A stretch of DNA of 64,000 nucleotides from Laspinema olomoucense D3b (GCF_025370785.1 NZ_JAMXFA010000025.1:33725-97724); one strand, 5' to 3'; counted from the first letter of the stretch, positions 45,901 to 54,795 are shown. Made by a program: numbers and translations. Notes: generated by a model from the sequence alone, not told the origin.

Positions 45901-46949
45901 ATCAGTGTTATCGCTTTGCATATCGGGCAATTGCTAGAAGTACCGATTCTCGTACTTTGATAGGGACAATACTGCCTAAAAATGTTGTTTGCGGTCATTC
46001 TCTTAATGTTGCCTCAGCTATTGAAAATAACCAGTATATGCTGTTAATTTGTGCTGTATTAAATAGCGTATGCTTTGATTTTGCATTGCGTCAGAAAGTT
46101 TCCGCAAATTTAACGCTGTTTTTCCTTTACCAAACCCCAGTCCCGCGATTAACCGCAGCCGATCGCTTCTTTGCGGAAATCGTCGATCGCGCTGCCAAAC
46201 TTATCTGTACTACTCCAGAATTTGACGAACTGGCGCAGGAAGTGGGGTTAAGTTCGCACCAAGACGGCGTAACCGATGAAGGCGATCGCGCCCAACTGCG
46301 GGCAGAACTTGACGGGATAATCGCCCATATTTACGGACTAAATGAAGAAGAATTTACCTATATCCTCAGTACCTTTCCCCTAGTTTCTGAATCCGTAAAA
46401 GAGGCAACCTTAGAGGCCTATCGTAATTTTGCCCCCCTATCCGGTGACTCGGAAATCATCAACTTAATCACCCAAGGAGAAGGTCATCAGTTAGAGTTTA
46501 AATCCACCGCCCGTTGGAATTTACGGGAGAATAAAAAAGACAAAGCAATGGAACATGAAATCGTTAAAACCGTGGCCGGTTTTCTCAATGCCAGCGGCGG
46601 TACATTATTAATTGGCATCAATGATGACGGCGTACCCCTCGGATTAAAGTCTGACTATCAAACCTTGAAAAAAAGTAGTCCCGATGGATTGGCACTGTTT
46701 TTAAATAACGATTTACTCCTGCGAGAAATTGGCAAAGAGTGCGGCACATTGTGGGAAATTACCGTCCATCAAGTCTCCGGATTTGAACTCTGTCGCGTGG
46801 TGGTTCAACCTTCCCCTAAACCCATTTATGTCAAAGTTAAAGACAAAGCAGGGAAAGAGGAAGATTGTTTTTACCTTCGCAGCAATAATTCCACAGTCAA
46901 ACTCAGCCTAAAAGAAGCAGTTGAATATGCAAAGACGCGCTGGGGGTAA
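42954..46949 (+). CDS. Eco57I-like adenine-specific DNA methyltransferase with C-terminal AlbA_2 domain
   Basis: A 1,331-residue protein. The N-terminal ~330 residues carry a charged region and a helical part (TSVLLNRLMFVYFLQRKGF). The methyltransferase core has motif I LLDPACGSGAFLVAAM (about 402) and motif IV IIANPPWEIF (about 671), typical of N6-adenine enzymes of the Eco57I/PglX/type IIG kind, then a target-recognition-like region to about 1130. Residues ~1170-1320 form an AlbA_2/Schlafen-type domain (GEGHQLEFKSTARWN, NASGGTLLIGINDDG). I saw no separate PD-(D/E)XK motif, so DNA cleavage probably lies with the PLD domain of the upstream helicase. GAGGAAAC precedes the ATG. Convergent with pyrD. 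Confidence 0.92.
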   Translation: MTIDFQKARPLLQEFQFSDLFVQQLGWSYPAADKSVRMEVEGQVYSRSPVAELSGVGVFEVLAENGEIPNATARMAIYKEIAELVRENMLIFVGKNRTQCVWYWVKRDGNKLYPRDHVYVKREPCDLLLSKISALYVSLEELESLSVIDVAQRLQAGLDVERITKKFFEDFKQQHLEFLSAIRGIDKEGDRRWYTSVLLNRLMFVYFLQRKGFIDGGKTLYLQEKLTESQQRGTDLFYRDFLPALFFDGFAKPVDQRSPAVMALIGDIKYLNGGLFLTHQIEQNYPDIAIPDEAFEKVFALFAGYSWNLDDTLEGKENEINPAVLGYIFEKYINQKAFGAYYTRAEITEYLCDKTINKLILDRINQANAPRQFETITELLTKLDAKLCRQLLEEILPTLSLLDPACGSGAFLVAAMKTLIYVYSNVIATVKVRITDHYLNTWLTQVESEHPSLNYYIKKRIITDNLYGVDIMEEATEIAKLRLFLALVSSAHNVKELEPLPNIDFNIMAGNSLIGLIRVDETGFDAVNSGTKGKGKKKDSEPVAFQGNLLQPLAASAYQKILTDKNDSIDLYKKHAFQPGEQEGTSQESRLLMLRGHIEQLNRESQDKLNLLLLDEFSSRLGIKYQEVQISGKPKKRVLKIDDIAALKPFHWGYHFDRVLQRGGFDVIIANPPWEIFKPNAREFFLQHSELVNKSKMDIKAFEKEQSQILEDPKIAAAWLEYQSQFPHLSAYYRSAEQYQNQVSIVNGKKAGTDINLYKLFLEQCFNLLRPGGECGIIIPSGIYTDLGAKQLREMLFSQSNIDALFGLSNEKFIFEGVHHSFKFCLITFAKGGVTDSFWAAFRIHPREAIRINQLDTFLNNPDEHLVISLPLVRRLSPDSLSVMEFKSDVDIQIAEKMLKFPLLGENMAGKWNLRLTSEFHMTNDSYLFKQQPGKGKFPLYEGKMIHQFTHLYAEPRYWVDEGEARKALLGKKSTDNSQKLDYQCYRFAYRAIARSTDSRTLIGTILPKNVVCGHSLNVASAIENNQYMLLICAVLNSVCFDFALRQKVSANLTLFFLYQTPVPRLTAADRFFAEIVDRAAKLICTTPEFDELAQEVGLSSHQDGVTDEGDRAQLRAELDGIIAHIYGLNEEEFTYILSTFPLVSESVKEATLEAYRNFAPLSGDSEIINLITQGEGHQLEFKSTARWNLRENKKDKAMEHEIVKTVAGFLNASGGTLLIGINDDGVPLGLKSDYQTLKKSSPDGLALFLNNDLLLREIGKECGTLWEITVHQVSGFELCRVVVQPSPKPIYVKVKDKAGKEEDCFYLRSNNSTVKLSLKEAVEYAKTRWG

Positions 46950-46976
46950 GGGAAAAATTTATGAGGGAACTCCAAA

Positions 46977-47107
46977 AAATAAAATCTCCAAAATGTTCGT
47001 TCGTAGGATCAACGGAGTAGGGGCGCAATGCGCAGGCCCAAAAGAGGGCCTGCGCATTGCGCCCCTACATATAGGTTCGTTTTAGCTGAACGTTTGGAGG
47101 ATTTATA
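46977..47107. mobile_element. Extended palindromic element (MITE-like) between convergent genes
   Basis: A perfect 23-bp inverted repeat starting GTAGGGGCGCAATGCGC (47017-47039) and ending GCGCCCCTAC (47068), loop AAAAGA. It is enclosed by outer imperfect inverted arms (AAAATCTCCAAAATGTTCG at 46981 and a CTGAACGTTTGGAGGATTT end near 47106). It may terminate transcription from both sides. Confidence 0.65.
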
Positions 47108-47132
47108 TTTTGTAATCCCCTGATGCAACTCC

Positions 47133-48269
47133 CTAACTCCTACCCACTGCCTCGGCAATATTTCCCAATCCATTCTCCTCTAATTTCTGCACCAATCCTG
47201 CTAAAATGCGCCGGACCATCCAGGGTCCTTCGTAAATTAAACCCGTGTAAATTTCTAACAAACAAGCACCTGCTGTTATCTTTTCCCAAGCGTCTTCAGC
47301 CGTGAAAATTCCCCCGGTGCCGATGATTGGCAGTTGTCCTTGGGTTTGTTGATGAATATAGCGGATAATTTCAGTCGATCGCCCTCTTAACGGTGCACCA
47401 CTCAATCCTCCCGCTTCTTCCGTAACCGGGTTTCCCGTTAACTTAATGGTTTGGGTTTTTAATCCATCCCGGCGAATCGTCGTATTCGTGGCAATCATCC
47501 CCGCTAGTTGATAGGTTTGAGCCACGGTTATCGCCTCGGAAATTGCTTCCCATTCCAAATCTGGGGCAATTTTAACTAATATCGGTTTAACCCCTTGATT
47601 TTCCTGTTGCAAGGCGTCTAAAATCTCCGCCAGTTGTTTTCCTTCTTGCAGCGATCGCAATCCTGGGGTATTCGGTGAAGACACATTCACCACAAAATAA
47701 TCCCCGAACTCTTTCAACAGCCGAAAACTGCCTAAATAATCCCCTGGTGCTTCTTCTAAAGGAGTAATTTTGGACTTGCCTAAATTAATCCCAATAATCG
47801 GCTTTTCTGAAGTAACTTGTCCTTTATCTTTATCCGCAATCAGGCGTTGTGCTAAAGCTTCTGCACCATTATTATTAAATCCCATGCGATTAATAGCGGC
47901 TAAATCTTCGGGTAAGCGAAACATTCGGGGACGAGGATTACCCGGTTGAGCATGAAACGTCACCGTCCCGAGTTCAGCAAACCCAAACCCTAAATTAGAC
48001 CAACTTCCCCCTACTGAACCATTCTTATCAAATCCCGCAGCTAATCCAATGGGATTGGGAAACTTAATGTTCCAAAGAGTTTGTTCTAACCGGGTATCAA
48101 CAACCGTAGAACTGCGATTTAATTGGGACAAAATCGTGCTAATCGTGGCGCGATCGCGATTCCGATTCAACCACTCCATCACCTGCATCGTTTGATGATG
48201 CCACCACTCCGGATCCGGTTGCACTCCTGAAAAAATTAGCGGACGTAATAGAGTTTTATAAATATCCAA
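47133..48269 (-). CDS. pyrD: Dihydroorotate dehydrogenase (quinone), class 2
   Basis: FMN enzyme of pyrimidine synthesis that oxidises dihydroorotate to orotate with membrane quinone as acceptor. The 378-residue product begins [15 protein letters not shown], with a helical N-terminal quinone-site region. Class 2 motifs: [25 protein letters not shown] and [15 protein letters not shown], whose Ser is the catalytic base of class 2, and later [16 protein letters not shown] (phosphate site). The start codon appears to be TTG at 48269, since the conserved MDIYK sequence begins there. Ends 65 bases from the 23-bp palindrome. Confidence 0.95.
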   Translation of the reverse strand: MDIYKTLLRPLIFSGVQPDPEWWHHQTMQVMEWLNRNRDRATISTILSQLNRSSTVVDTRLEQTLWNIKFPNPIGLAAGFDKNGSVGGSWSNLGFGFAELGTVTFHAQPGNPRPRMFRLPEDLAAINRMGFNNNGAEALAQRLIADKDKGQVTSEKPIIGINLGKSKITPLEEAPGDYLGSFRLLKEFGDYFVVNVSSPNTPGLRSLQEGKQLAEILDALQQENQGVKPILVKIAPDLEWEAISEAITVAQTYQLAGMIATNTTIRRDGLKTQTIKLTGNPVTEEAGGLSGAPLRGRSTEIIRYIHQQTQGQLPIIGTGGIFTAEDAWEKITAGACLLEIYTGLIYEGPWMVRRILAGLVQKLEENGLGNIAEAVGRS

Positions 48270-48324
48270 GGTTACAGATGTTAGGTAATTTTAAAAGAGT
48301 TTTAGGAGGGTTGACGTCAACATT

Positions 48325-48690
48325 GGGACCCCCCCTAGCCCCCCCTTGCTAAGGGGGGGGACCGGAATATTTCTTGTCCCCTCCCCTTGGCAAGGGGAGG
48401 GTTAGGGTGGGGTTCTTCTTACCAGGAGGGGACCCCCCCTAACCCCCCCTTGCTAAGGGGGGGGACCGGAATATTTCTTGTCCCCTCCCCTTGCCAAGGG
48501 GAGGGTTAGGGTGGGGTTCTTTTGACCCGGGAGGGGACTGGAATACCTCTTGTCCCCTCCCCTTGGCAAGGGGAGGGTTAGGGTGGGGTTCTTTTGACCC
48601 GGGGGAAGACTGGAATACCTCTTGTCCCCTCCCCTTGGCAAGGGGAGGGTTAGGGTGGGGTTCTTCTTACCAGGAGGGGACTAGAATACG
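48325..48690. repeat. Array of six CCCTCCCC hairpin repeats
   Basis: Hairpins at about 48340-48360, 48378-48401, 48443-48464, 48482-48505, 48554-48577 and 48625-48649, each of the form CCCTCCCCTTGGCAAGGGGAGGG or the G8/C7 variant, linked by TTAGGGTGGGGTTCTT and a GGAATA(T/C)-CTTGTCCCC-type segment. The spacer between pyrD and secA (both minus strand) is almost entirely this array. A single related unit lies at 618-665. Confidence 0.8.
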
Positions 48691-48712
48691 GTTTCTTGAG
48701 CAACCTTCCGCT

Positions 48713-51529
48713 TTACCGTTCCGCCACAGCAGCTTGTGCTTGTTGCATTTGCGGCTGGAATTGGAACAACGAATAGACCACATTCCGACGAATCGCCGTC
48801 ATCATGTCCAGGAACAACTCATACCCCTCACTCTTATACTCCAACAACGGATCTTTTTGACCGTAACTCCGCAACCCAACCGATTCCCGTAAGGCATCCA
48901 TTTGTTGCAAATGTTCCCGCCAAAGGGTATCAATTTGTTGCAGAATAAAGAATCGTTCCGCTTGTCGCATCAATCCCGGTTGAATGCGATCGACTTGCGC
49001 TTCTTTCATGTCGTAAGCAATCCGGATTTGTTCATGAAGGAAGGTTTTAATTTCGTCAATGGATAAGTCTTCCAGTTGAGACGGTTCCAAATCCGCTAAC
49101 AGATAGACAAACTCTTTAACCTTATCCACCATTTGATCCAGTTGCCATTCTTCCGAGGGTAAATCGGGGTTAACATAAGCTTCCACGATATCATCCATCG
49201 TTTGTTCGGCGTACTTAATCACCTGTTCTTTCAGGTCTAACCCTTCCAAAACTCGGCGACGTTCGGCATAGATGGCGCGACGTTGGTTGTTCATCACCTC
49301 GTCATACTCAAACACCTGTTTCCGGATGTCGTAGTAGTAGGTTTCCACCTTTTTCTGTGCGCCTTCTAGGGAACGAGTCAGCATTTTAGACTCGATCGGC
49401 ATATCTTCTTCCACGCGGAACATATTCATCATGGATTCGACACGCTGACCGCCGAAAATCCGCAATAAGTTATCCTGTAAACTGAGGAAAAATTTGGTAG
49501 AACCGGGGTCACCTTGGCGTCCGGCGCGTCCCCGTAATTGGTTATCAATCCGGCGAGATTCGTGCCGTTCAGTCCCGATGACGTGCAGTCCACCGAGTTG
49601 AATCACCTCTTGATGTTCACTGCTGGTAAACGCCTCGTATTCTTCGCGAATTCGGTTGTAGATATCCCGGAGTTTTTGAATCGCAGGGTCATCGGTGGGG
49701 GCTTTTTCCGAGGCGACTGCCACTTTATCTTCCGCCTCTAATTCCGCCAGCTTCCGTTCTCCATATTGTTGGACTGCAAACTCTACCGCTTCCTTGAGTT
49801 GCTGTTCCGTTTCCCGAGAAAGTTGGGTGGGGAAAATTTGCGGTGATACTTTCCAAGTTTTCACTTTTTTATCAGAAGTTGCCGCAAACCCTTCCGGTTT
49901 ATTATTGCGGGAATCTGTCCCAGCAACTTTTAGGGCATTCATATCCCCCTCTTCCTCCGGTCGCACAATGCGAGGCAGCAGATATTCTCGCACTTTCAGA
50001 CGGGCCATATATTCGGCATTACCCCCGAGAATGATATCGGTTCCGCGACCCGCCATATTGGTGGCGATCGTCACAGCACCCTTGCGACCCGCTTGGGCCA
50101 CAATTTCCGATTCCCGTTCCACGTTTTCCGGTTTAGCATTCAGCAGGTTGTGAGGAATCTCCAGTTGATTCAGCAGTCTACTGAGTACCTCAGATTTTTC
50201 AACGCTGGTGGTTCCGACCAACACCGGACGTCCCGCTTGGTGCATTTCCGCACATTCTTGGGCGATGGATTTCCATTTTCCTTCCTCACTTTTATACACC
50301 ACGTCGGACATATCTCGACGCTGGAGCGATCGGTTGGTGGGAATCACGGTCACTTGGAGGTTATAAATCCGCTCAAATTCTGCCTCTTCGGTTTTGGCAG
50401 TTCCGGTCATCCCCGCTAACTTAGGATACAACAGGAAAAAGTTTTGATAAGTAATCGTCGCCAGGGTTTGAGTTTCCGGTTGAATTTCCACTCGTTCCTT
50501 TGCCTCGATCGCCTGGTGCAATCCATCACTCCAGCGCCGTCCGGGCATCACCCGTCCGGTAAACTCATCCACAATCACCACTTCATCCTGACGGACGATA
50601 TAGTTAACATCCTTGATAAACAGTTCCTTGGCTTTAATTGCATTAAAAATATAATGCGCCCAAGGATCTGCCGGGTCATACAGGTCCGTCACCCCCAGCA
50701 ATTCCTCAGCTTGGGCAAACCCTTCATCCGTCAGCAGGATATTTCGGGCTTTTTCATCTACTTCATAATGCTCCTCAGCATTCAACGCCATCGCAATCTC
50801 CGTGGCGCGGGTATATTTCTCCGTGGGGCGTTCAATCTGTCCAGAAATAATCAAGGGGGTCCGTGCTTCGTCAACGAGCACCGAATCCACTTCATCGATG
50901 ATGCAGTAATTGAAGGGACGCTGCACCACCTCTGCCATCGAGGTTGCCATGTTATCCCGCAGATAATCAAACCCGAGTTCAGAGTTAGTACAGTAGGTGA
51001 TATCGCAGGCGTAGTTTTTCTTGCGTTCCGTCGGGGACATTCCTTGCTGAATCAGTCCCACCGATAACCCGAGGAACCGATGCACTTGTCCCATCCATTC
51101 CGCATCTCGTCGGGCGAGATAGTCATTAACGGTAACAGCATGGACGCCTTTGCCATTTAATGCGTTTAAGTAAGCCGGTAAAGTAGAAACGAGGGTTTTC
51201 CCTTCCCCGGTTTTCATTTCGGCAATCTGTCCCTCGTGCAGGATGGTCCCCCCAAGCAACTGCACATCAAAATGTCTCATCCCCAAAACTCGCCTAGCGG
51301 CTTCTCGGACCACCGCAAAGGCTTCGGGGAGGATGTCATCCAGGATTTCTTTTTCTTGAGCGATGGTTTTGGCTTTGGATAGCTGTTCCTTGAATTCTGC
51401 TGTCTTAGCCGTTAGTTGTTCATCGGTGAGGGCCTGGATTTCTTCTTCAAGGAGATTGATATCAACGACGATGGGTTGATATTTTTTTAACTTGCGTGCG
51501 TTGGGGTCGCCTAGCAGATTTTTAAGCAT
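48713..51529 (-). CDS. secA: Preprotein translocase ATPase SecA
   Basis: ATPase motor that drives preproteins through SecYEG across the plasma and thylakoid membranes. The 938-residue product has Walker A in EMKTGEGKT (about residue 105), the DEAD-type motif [21 protein letters not shown] (about 209), [13 protein letters not shown] and [19 protein letters not shown] in the second nucleotide domain. The N-terminus [10 protein letters not shown] is the usual start, ATG at 51529. It lacks the C-terminal Cys-rich SecB-binding tail (CxCxSG), as normally seen in cyanobacteria. The C-terminus ends in a Gln/Ala-rich tail. Confidence 0.98.
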   Translation of the reverse strand: MLKNLLGDPNARKLKKYQPIVVDINLLEEEIQALTDEQLTAKTAEFKEQLSKAKTIAQEKEILDDILPEAFAVVREAARRVLGMRHFDVQLLGGTILHEGQIAEMKTGEGKTLVSTLPAYLNALNGKGVHAVTVNDYLARRDAEWMGQVHRFLGLSVGLIQQGMSPTERKKNYACDITYCTNSELGFDYLRDNMATSMAEVVQRPFNYCIIDEVDSVLVDEARTPLIISGQIERPTEKYTRATEIAMALNAEEHYEVDEKARNILLTDEGFAQAEELLGVTDLYDPADPWAHYIFNAIKAKELFIKDVNYIVRQDEVVIVDEFTGRVMPGRRWSDGLHQAIEAKERVEIQPETQTLATITYQNFFLLYPKLAGMTGTAKTEEAEFERIYNLQVTVIPTNRSLQRRDMSDVVYKSEEGKWKSIAQECAEMHQAGRPVLVGTTSVEKSEVLSRLLNQLEIPHNLLNAKPENVERESEIVAQAGRKGAVTIATNMAGRGTDIILGGNAEYMARLKVREYLLPRIVRPEEEGDMNALKVAGTDSRNNKPEGFAATSDKKVKTWKVSPQIFPTQLSRETEQQLKEAVEFAVQQYGERKLAELEAEDKVAVASEKAPTDDPAIQKLRDIYNRIREEYEAFTSSEHQEVIQLGGLHVIGTERHESRRIDNQLRGRAGRQGDPGSTKFFLSLQDNLLRIFGGQRVESMMNMFRVEEDMPIESKMLTRSLEGAQKKVETYYYDIRKQVFEYDEVMNNQRRAIYAERRRVLEGLDLKEQVIKYAEQTMDDIVEAYVNPDLPSEEWQLDQMVDKVKEFVYLLADLEPSQLEDLSIDEIKTFLHEQIRIAYDMKEAQVDRIQPGLMRQAERFFILQQIDTLWREHLQQMDALRESVGLRSYGQKDPLLEYKSEGYELFLDMMTAIRRNVVYSLFQFQPQMQQAQAAVAER

Positions 51530-51670
51530 ATCAGGACAGTAGCACTACTTTTAAGAGGGTTTGATTCAGCCAGTTTTATGTCCCGTATTTTACACAGCTT
51601 GGCTGACGGGAGTTTGAACTGATATGAATTTTATCATTTCTACCGAACGGATGAGGGAAGATGGGGGATT

Positions 51671-51847
51671 GTCATTGGTCATTGGTCATTTGTCATTTGT
51701 CATTTGTCATTTGGTGGTTGGTCCCCCTGCTCGTGACGCGGCGTGCCGCCCCCTCACGAGGACCCATCTCCTGCCCCTCTCCATCGTCCCCATCCTCCCC
51801 ATCTTCCCCAACAACCAATGACCAATGACCAATGACCAATGACAAAT
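51671..51847. repeat. Inverted pair of GTCATTTG/CCAATGAC tandem repeats
   Basis: Left arm 51671-51722 has GTCATTGG and GTCATTTG units; right arm 51810-51847 has CCAATGAC units. They can fold on each other. Between them lies a second palindrome (CTCGTGA ... TCACGAG with GCGGC/GCCGC inside). The right arm abuts the stop codon of the cytochrome gene. Confidence 0.7.
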
Positions 51848-52398
51848 CACTCCCCATTCTCCCACTCAGGGGTTAGGCTGCGAAAATTGTATTGCTCACT
51901 CCCGGGATGGCATTGGATGCAGGTTTTGAGGGTGAGGGACTCGGGGAGTTCGACTCTCGGATGGAGGGCTTTGAAATAGTTGGAGTCGCGGATGCGATAC
52001 GGGAGGGGAGTGTCAGGAGTTTGGAGGCGGGAGAAGACTCTGAGGTAGTTCCAGATGACGAGACGACCCGGATCGACCAGGGGTGGGATTTGGATGCCGT
52101 AGTGGTTGGTGTCTTGGATGATATCCCGCCAAGTTTCAGTTGGGAAGATGGCTGGAGGGACGCCAATATGGCAACTGGCGCAGTTATTTAGGTAGAGTTC
52201 TTGTCCGAGTTGCAAGGTTTCGGGCACGGGATCTACGGTGGTGATGGGAGGCGGTTCGATCGCCTCGGCGAGTTGCCAGGAGATGACAACACTCCAAAAC
52301 AGGAGCAATAGAAACAGGACGAAGGGCGATCGCACCCCCTGCCGCCGGAGGATTTTTGTTCTTATAAACCTTAATATCATGTTCATCATGGAGCGCAA
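51847..52398 (-). CDS. Membrane-anchored diheme cytochrome c
   Basis: A 183-residue protein with one N-terminal hydrophobic span (FVLFLLLLFWSVVISWQLAEA, anchor or signal) and two CxxCH heme sites: CASCH (about 74) and CIQCH (about 162). The periplasmic/lumenal domain of roughly 120 residues fits the dihaem cytochrome c family of bacteria. Physiological partner unknown. The TTG at 52398 has GAGG seven bases upstream; ATGs at 52389 and 52386 are possible alternatives. It precedes secA on the same strand but is separated by repeats. Confidence 0.85.
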   Translation of the reverse strand: MRSMMNMILRFIRTKILRRQGVRSPFVLFLLLLFWSVVISWQLAEAIEPPPITTVDPVPETLQLGQELYLNNCASCHIGVPPAIFPTETWRDIIQDTNHYGIQIPPLVDPGRLVIWNYLRVFSRLQTPDTPLPYRIRDSNYFKALHPRVELPESLTLKTCIQCHPGSEQYNFRSLTPEWENGE

Positions 52399-52484
52399 AT
52401 TGATACCTCAAGCTAGAGGGATGGATGCTGGAACCTAACTGAATAGCCTCTGGTACTCAATACTCCATCCATCCCATTTAACCG

Positions 52485-53396
52485 TTAAGGAATGGAAACC
52501 GATCGCAAGAGTTGCTCCACAATGGTTTTAGCACGACGTCCTCCGGAAGGAATCAGGCGGTGGCAGAGGACATGAGGGGTTAAAAATTTGACATCATCAG
52601 GAACAGCATAATCTCGACCCTCCAGAAAAGCCAGCGCTTGGGTAGCGCGTTGCAAGGCGACTGCACCCCGGGGACTGACCCCTAGGGTGATCTCCTCAGA
52701 CTCTCGGGTAGCGCGGACTAAATTGACGATGTATTGCTGCAAGGAGCGATCGACCCGTACCTGAGAACAAAGGCGCTGTAATTCCAGGACTTCATCCAGT
52801 TCCAGGCAGGGTTGCAAATCCCGAAAGTTTGACCCTTTGTGTTCCAGGCGCTGCAACATTTGCAGTTCTTCAGCTTCACTAGGATACCCAATGGAAAAGG
52901 ACAGCGTAAAGCGGTCCATTTGGGCTTCCGGTAAGGGAAAGGTGCCTTGATACTCAATCGGGTTCTGAGTCGCAATCACAAAAAAGGGATGGGAAACGGT
53001 CCTAGCAAGGCCATCGACAGTGACTTGTTGTTCTTCCATCACCTCTAATAAGGCAGACTGGGTGCGGGGGGTGGCCCGGTTGATTTCATCTGCCAGGAGA
53101 ATATTGGTAAAGACGGGACCGGGAAGAAATTGAAACTCGCCCTTATTGGGATTCCAGATATTAGTCCCAGTGATATCGGTAGGTAAGAGATCCGGGGTAC
53201 ATTGGATCCGTTTAAAGTCTCCAGCGATGGAACGCGCCAGAGATTTAGCAATCAAGGTTTTGCCGACGCCGGGGACATCTTCGAGCAAGGCATGGCCCCC
53301 ACTGAAGAGGGCCACGAGTACGAGGCGAATGGCATCGGTTTTGCCGACAATGGTTTGACTGAGGTTGTGGGTTAGTTTTTCTACACGGTCTCTCAT
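52485..53396 (-). CDS. MoxR family AAA+ ATPase
   Basis: Chaperone-like ATPase that in other bacteria matures metal-dependent enzymes together with a VWA-domain partner. A 303-residue product with Walker A in LLEDVPGVGKTLIAKSL (about residues 40-47), Walker B ILLADEINRATPRTQSALLEVMEE, sensor 1 VIATQNPIEYQGTFPLPEAQMDRF and sensor 2 GVSPRGAVALQRA, all intact. ATG at 53396. No VWA gene lies next to it in the window, as in some other cyanobacterial genomes. It ends 87 bases before the cytochrome gene and could be co-transcribed with it. Confidence 0.95.
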   Translation of the reverse strand: MRDRVEKLTHNLSQTIVGKTDAIRLVLVALFSGGHALLEDVPGVGKTLIAKSLARSIAGDFKRIQCTPDLLPTDITGTNIWNPNKGEFQFLPGPVFTNILLADEINRATPRTQSALLEVMEEQQVTVDGLARTVSHPFFVIATQNPIEYQGTFPLPEAQMDRFTLSFSIGYPSEAEELQMLQRLEHKGSNFRDLQPCLELDEVLELQRLCSQVRVDRSLQQYIVNLVRATRESEEITLGVSPRGAVALQRATQALAFLEGRDYAVPDDVKFLTPHVLCHRLIPSGGRRAKTIVEQLLRSVSIP

Positions 53397-53440
53397 AATT
53401 CGCTCAATATCACCCAGAGTTATCTTGGTAAGCGGGATTT

Positions 53441-53561
53441 ATACGGAATCCGGTTGTGATAGGTCTATCAAACCCCACACCCTCAAGGGTCTGGCTCTAC
53501 GGATGAAGCCTGCGAAGGCAGGCTCAAGAAAAAATCGACTTTTAACAACCGGATTTGGTAT
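53441..53561. mobile_element. 121-bp MITE with 17-bp terminal inverted repeats
   Basis: ATACGGAATCCGGTTGT (53441-53457) and ACAACCGGATTTGGTAT (53545-53561) are inverse complements at 15 of 17 positions. Inside are GCCTGCGAAGGCAGGC, a hairpin, and CTACGGATG. The AATCCGGTTGT-type end is familiar from cyanobacterial IS/MITE families. It sits in the 361-base spacer between moxR and ribF. Confidence 0.7.
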
Positions 53562-53654
53562 GATTTCGGACTCGATGATCGGGCATGGAGAACAGATCCC
53601 TGTTACCAGCTTACGGTTAAACTGGGTGATACTCAATGCTGGTCCTCATTACTC

Positions 53655-53725
53655 TGTAAAAACCCAGTATGAAGAGCCCGCCTGCGCGGGCTATGTCCGT
53701 AGAACCCCACCCTTTCCTTACGGAA
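53655..53725. repeat. GAGCCCGCCTGCGCGGGCT hairpin and inverted partner of the MITE core
   Basis: AGCCCGCCTGCGCGGGCT (53678-53695), followed by ATGTCCGTAGAACCCC, is an inverted, diverged copy of GGCTCTACGGATGAAGCCTG (from 53492). Short dispersed hairpins of this kind are common in cyanobacteria. Confidence 0.5.
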
Positions 53726-53757
53726 CGCTACACGAACAGGGTGCGGATATTTCTGGG

Positions 53758-54795
53758 CTACTCCTGGGCACTTAATAGGGTTCGGGCGGTGTCGCAGTCG
53801 GTTTGGATTTGGGCTTTGAGTTGGTCTAAAGAGTCAAATTTTTGTTGGGGACGCAAAAAATGCTCTAGGTGCAATGTCAAGCTTTTCCCATACAAATCCC
53901 CGGACCAATCTAATAAATGCACTTCGACGGTGGGGGTAGCGATCGCATCGACGGTGGGACGAGTCCCGATATTCAGCGCACCCATCAGCCCGTTTTCTTG
54001 ATTAAGGCTGGGTAAACCATAAACCCGAACCGCATAGACGCCGTGGCGGGGTAGAAATTTTTCCGGGGGAAGTTGCAGGTTAGCCGTGGGAAATCCAATG
54101 GTTCGGCCAATCTGCTGTCCATGCACGACTTCTCCGATCAGGCTGTAGGGGCGGCCCAGAATGGAGTTGGCTTGAGGAAGGTTGCCTTCGAGGAGAGCTG
54201 CACGAATGGCAGAACTACTAATGCGATCGCCGTTGGCAGTTTGTAAGGGAACGAGGTGAACTTTAACCCCGTGACGAGCGGCGATCGCTCTGAGTTCGGT
54301 GACAGTCCCTGAGCGTTGCCGCCCAAAACAAAAATCTTGCCCCACACTAATCTGTTGAGCGTTTAGCTGTCCCACCAGAATCTCTTCCACGAAGGCTTCC
54401 GGGGTCATATTGGCTAAATCCTGGTCAAAGGGCAGCAAAACGAGCTGTTGAACCCCGATTGCTTCTAAATATTTGACCTTTTCACTCAGGGGGGTTAACA
54501 GACTACGCCGTTGCCCGGAAAAAAATTCCTGGGGATGGGGATTAAAGGTAACGACGGTTGGATAGGGTTCTAAACTTGTTTCCTCGGCATTATTCACAGA
54601 TGCCTCGGGGTTGGGGGGGGAATTTTCCCCATAGCTTTCTCCCGCCAGAGGAGGGACAGAAAGCGGCTGACGGCGCAAGGACGGACTTAAAATCGGCTGC
54701 ATGACCTGTCTGTGTCCCTGATGAATGCCATCAAAATTTCCCAGGGCAACAGAGGCGGGAGTCAGAGCCGTTGTTAGAGAAGAGGTAATCCACAC
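53758..54795 (-). CDS. ribF: Bifunctional riboflavin kinase / FAD synthetase
   Basis: Converts riboflavin to FMN and FMN to FAD. The 345-residue product has the N-terminal nucleotidyltransferase with ALGNFDGIHQGH and VVTFNPHPQEFF, and the C-terminal kinase domain with GRTIGFPTANL and GRPYSLIGEVVHGQQIGR. About 40 residues (35-75, SPSLRRQPLSVPPLAGESYG and on) separate the two N-terminal motifs and look like an insertion. The start is GTG at 54795; no ATG is better placed. Monocistronic. Confidence 0.93.
   Translation of the reverse strand: MWITSSLTTALTPASVALGNFDGIHQGHRQVMQPILSPSLRRQPLSVPPLAGESYGENSPPNPEASVNNAEETSLEPYPTVVTFNPHPQEFFSGQRRSLLTPLSEKVKYLEAIGVQQLVLLPFDQDLANMTPEAFVEEILVGQLNAQQISVGQDFCFGRQRSGTVTELRAIAARHGVKVHLVPLQTANGDRISSSAIRAALLEGNLPQANSILGRPYSLIGEVVHGQQIGRTIGFPTANLQLPPEKFLPRHGVYAVRVYGLPSLNQENGLMGALNIGTRPTVDAIATPTVEVHLLDWSGDLYGKSLTLHLEHFLRPQQKFDSLDQLKAQIQTDCDTARTLLSAQE

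Noticed and set aside
48325..48690. CRISPR array
   Set aside because: The repeats are themselves hairpins with near-identical linkers; there are no unique spacers of constant length and no cas genes nearby.
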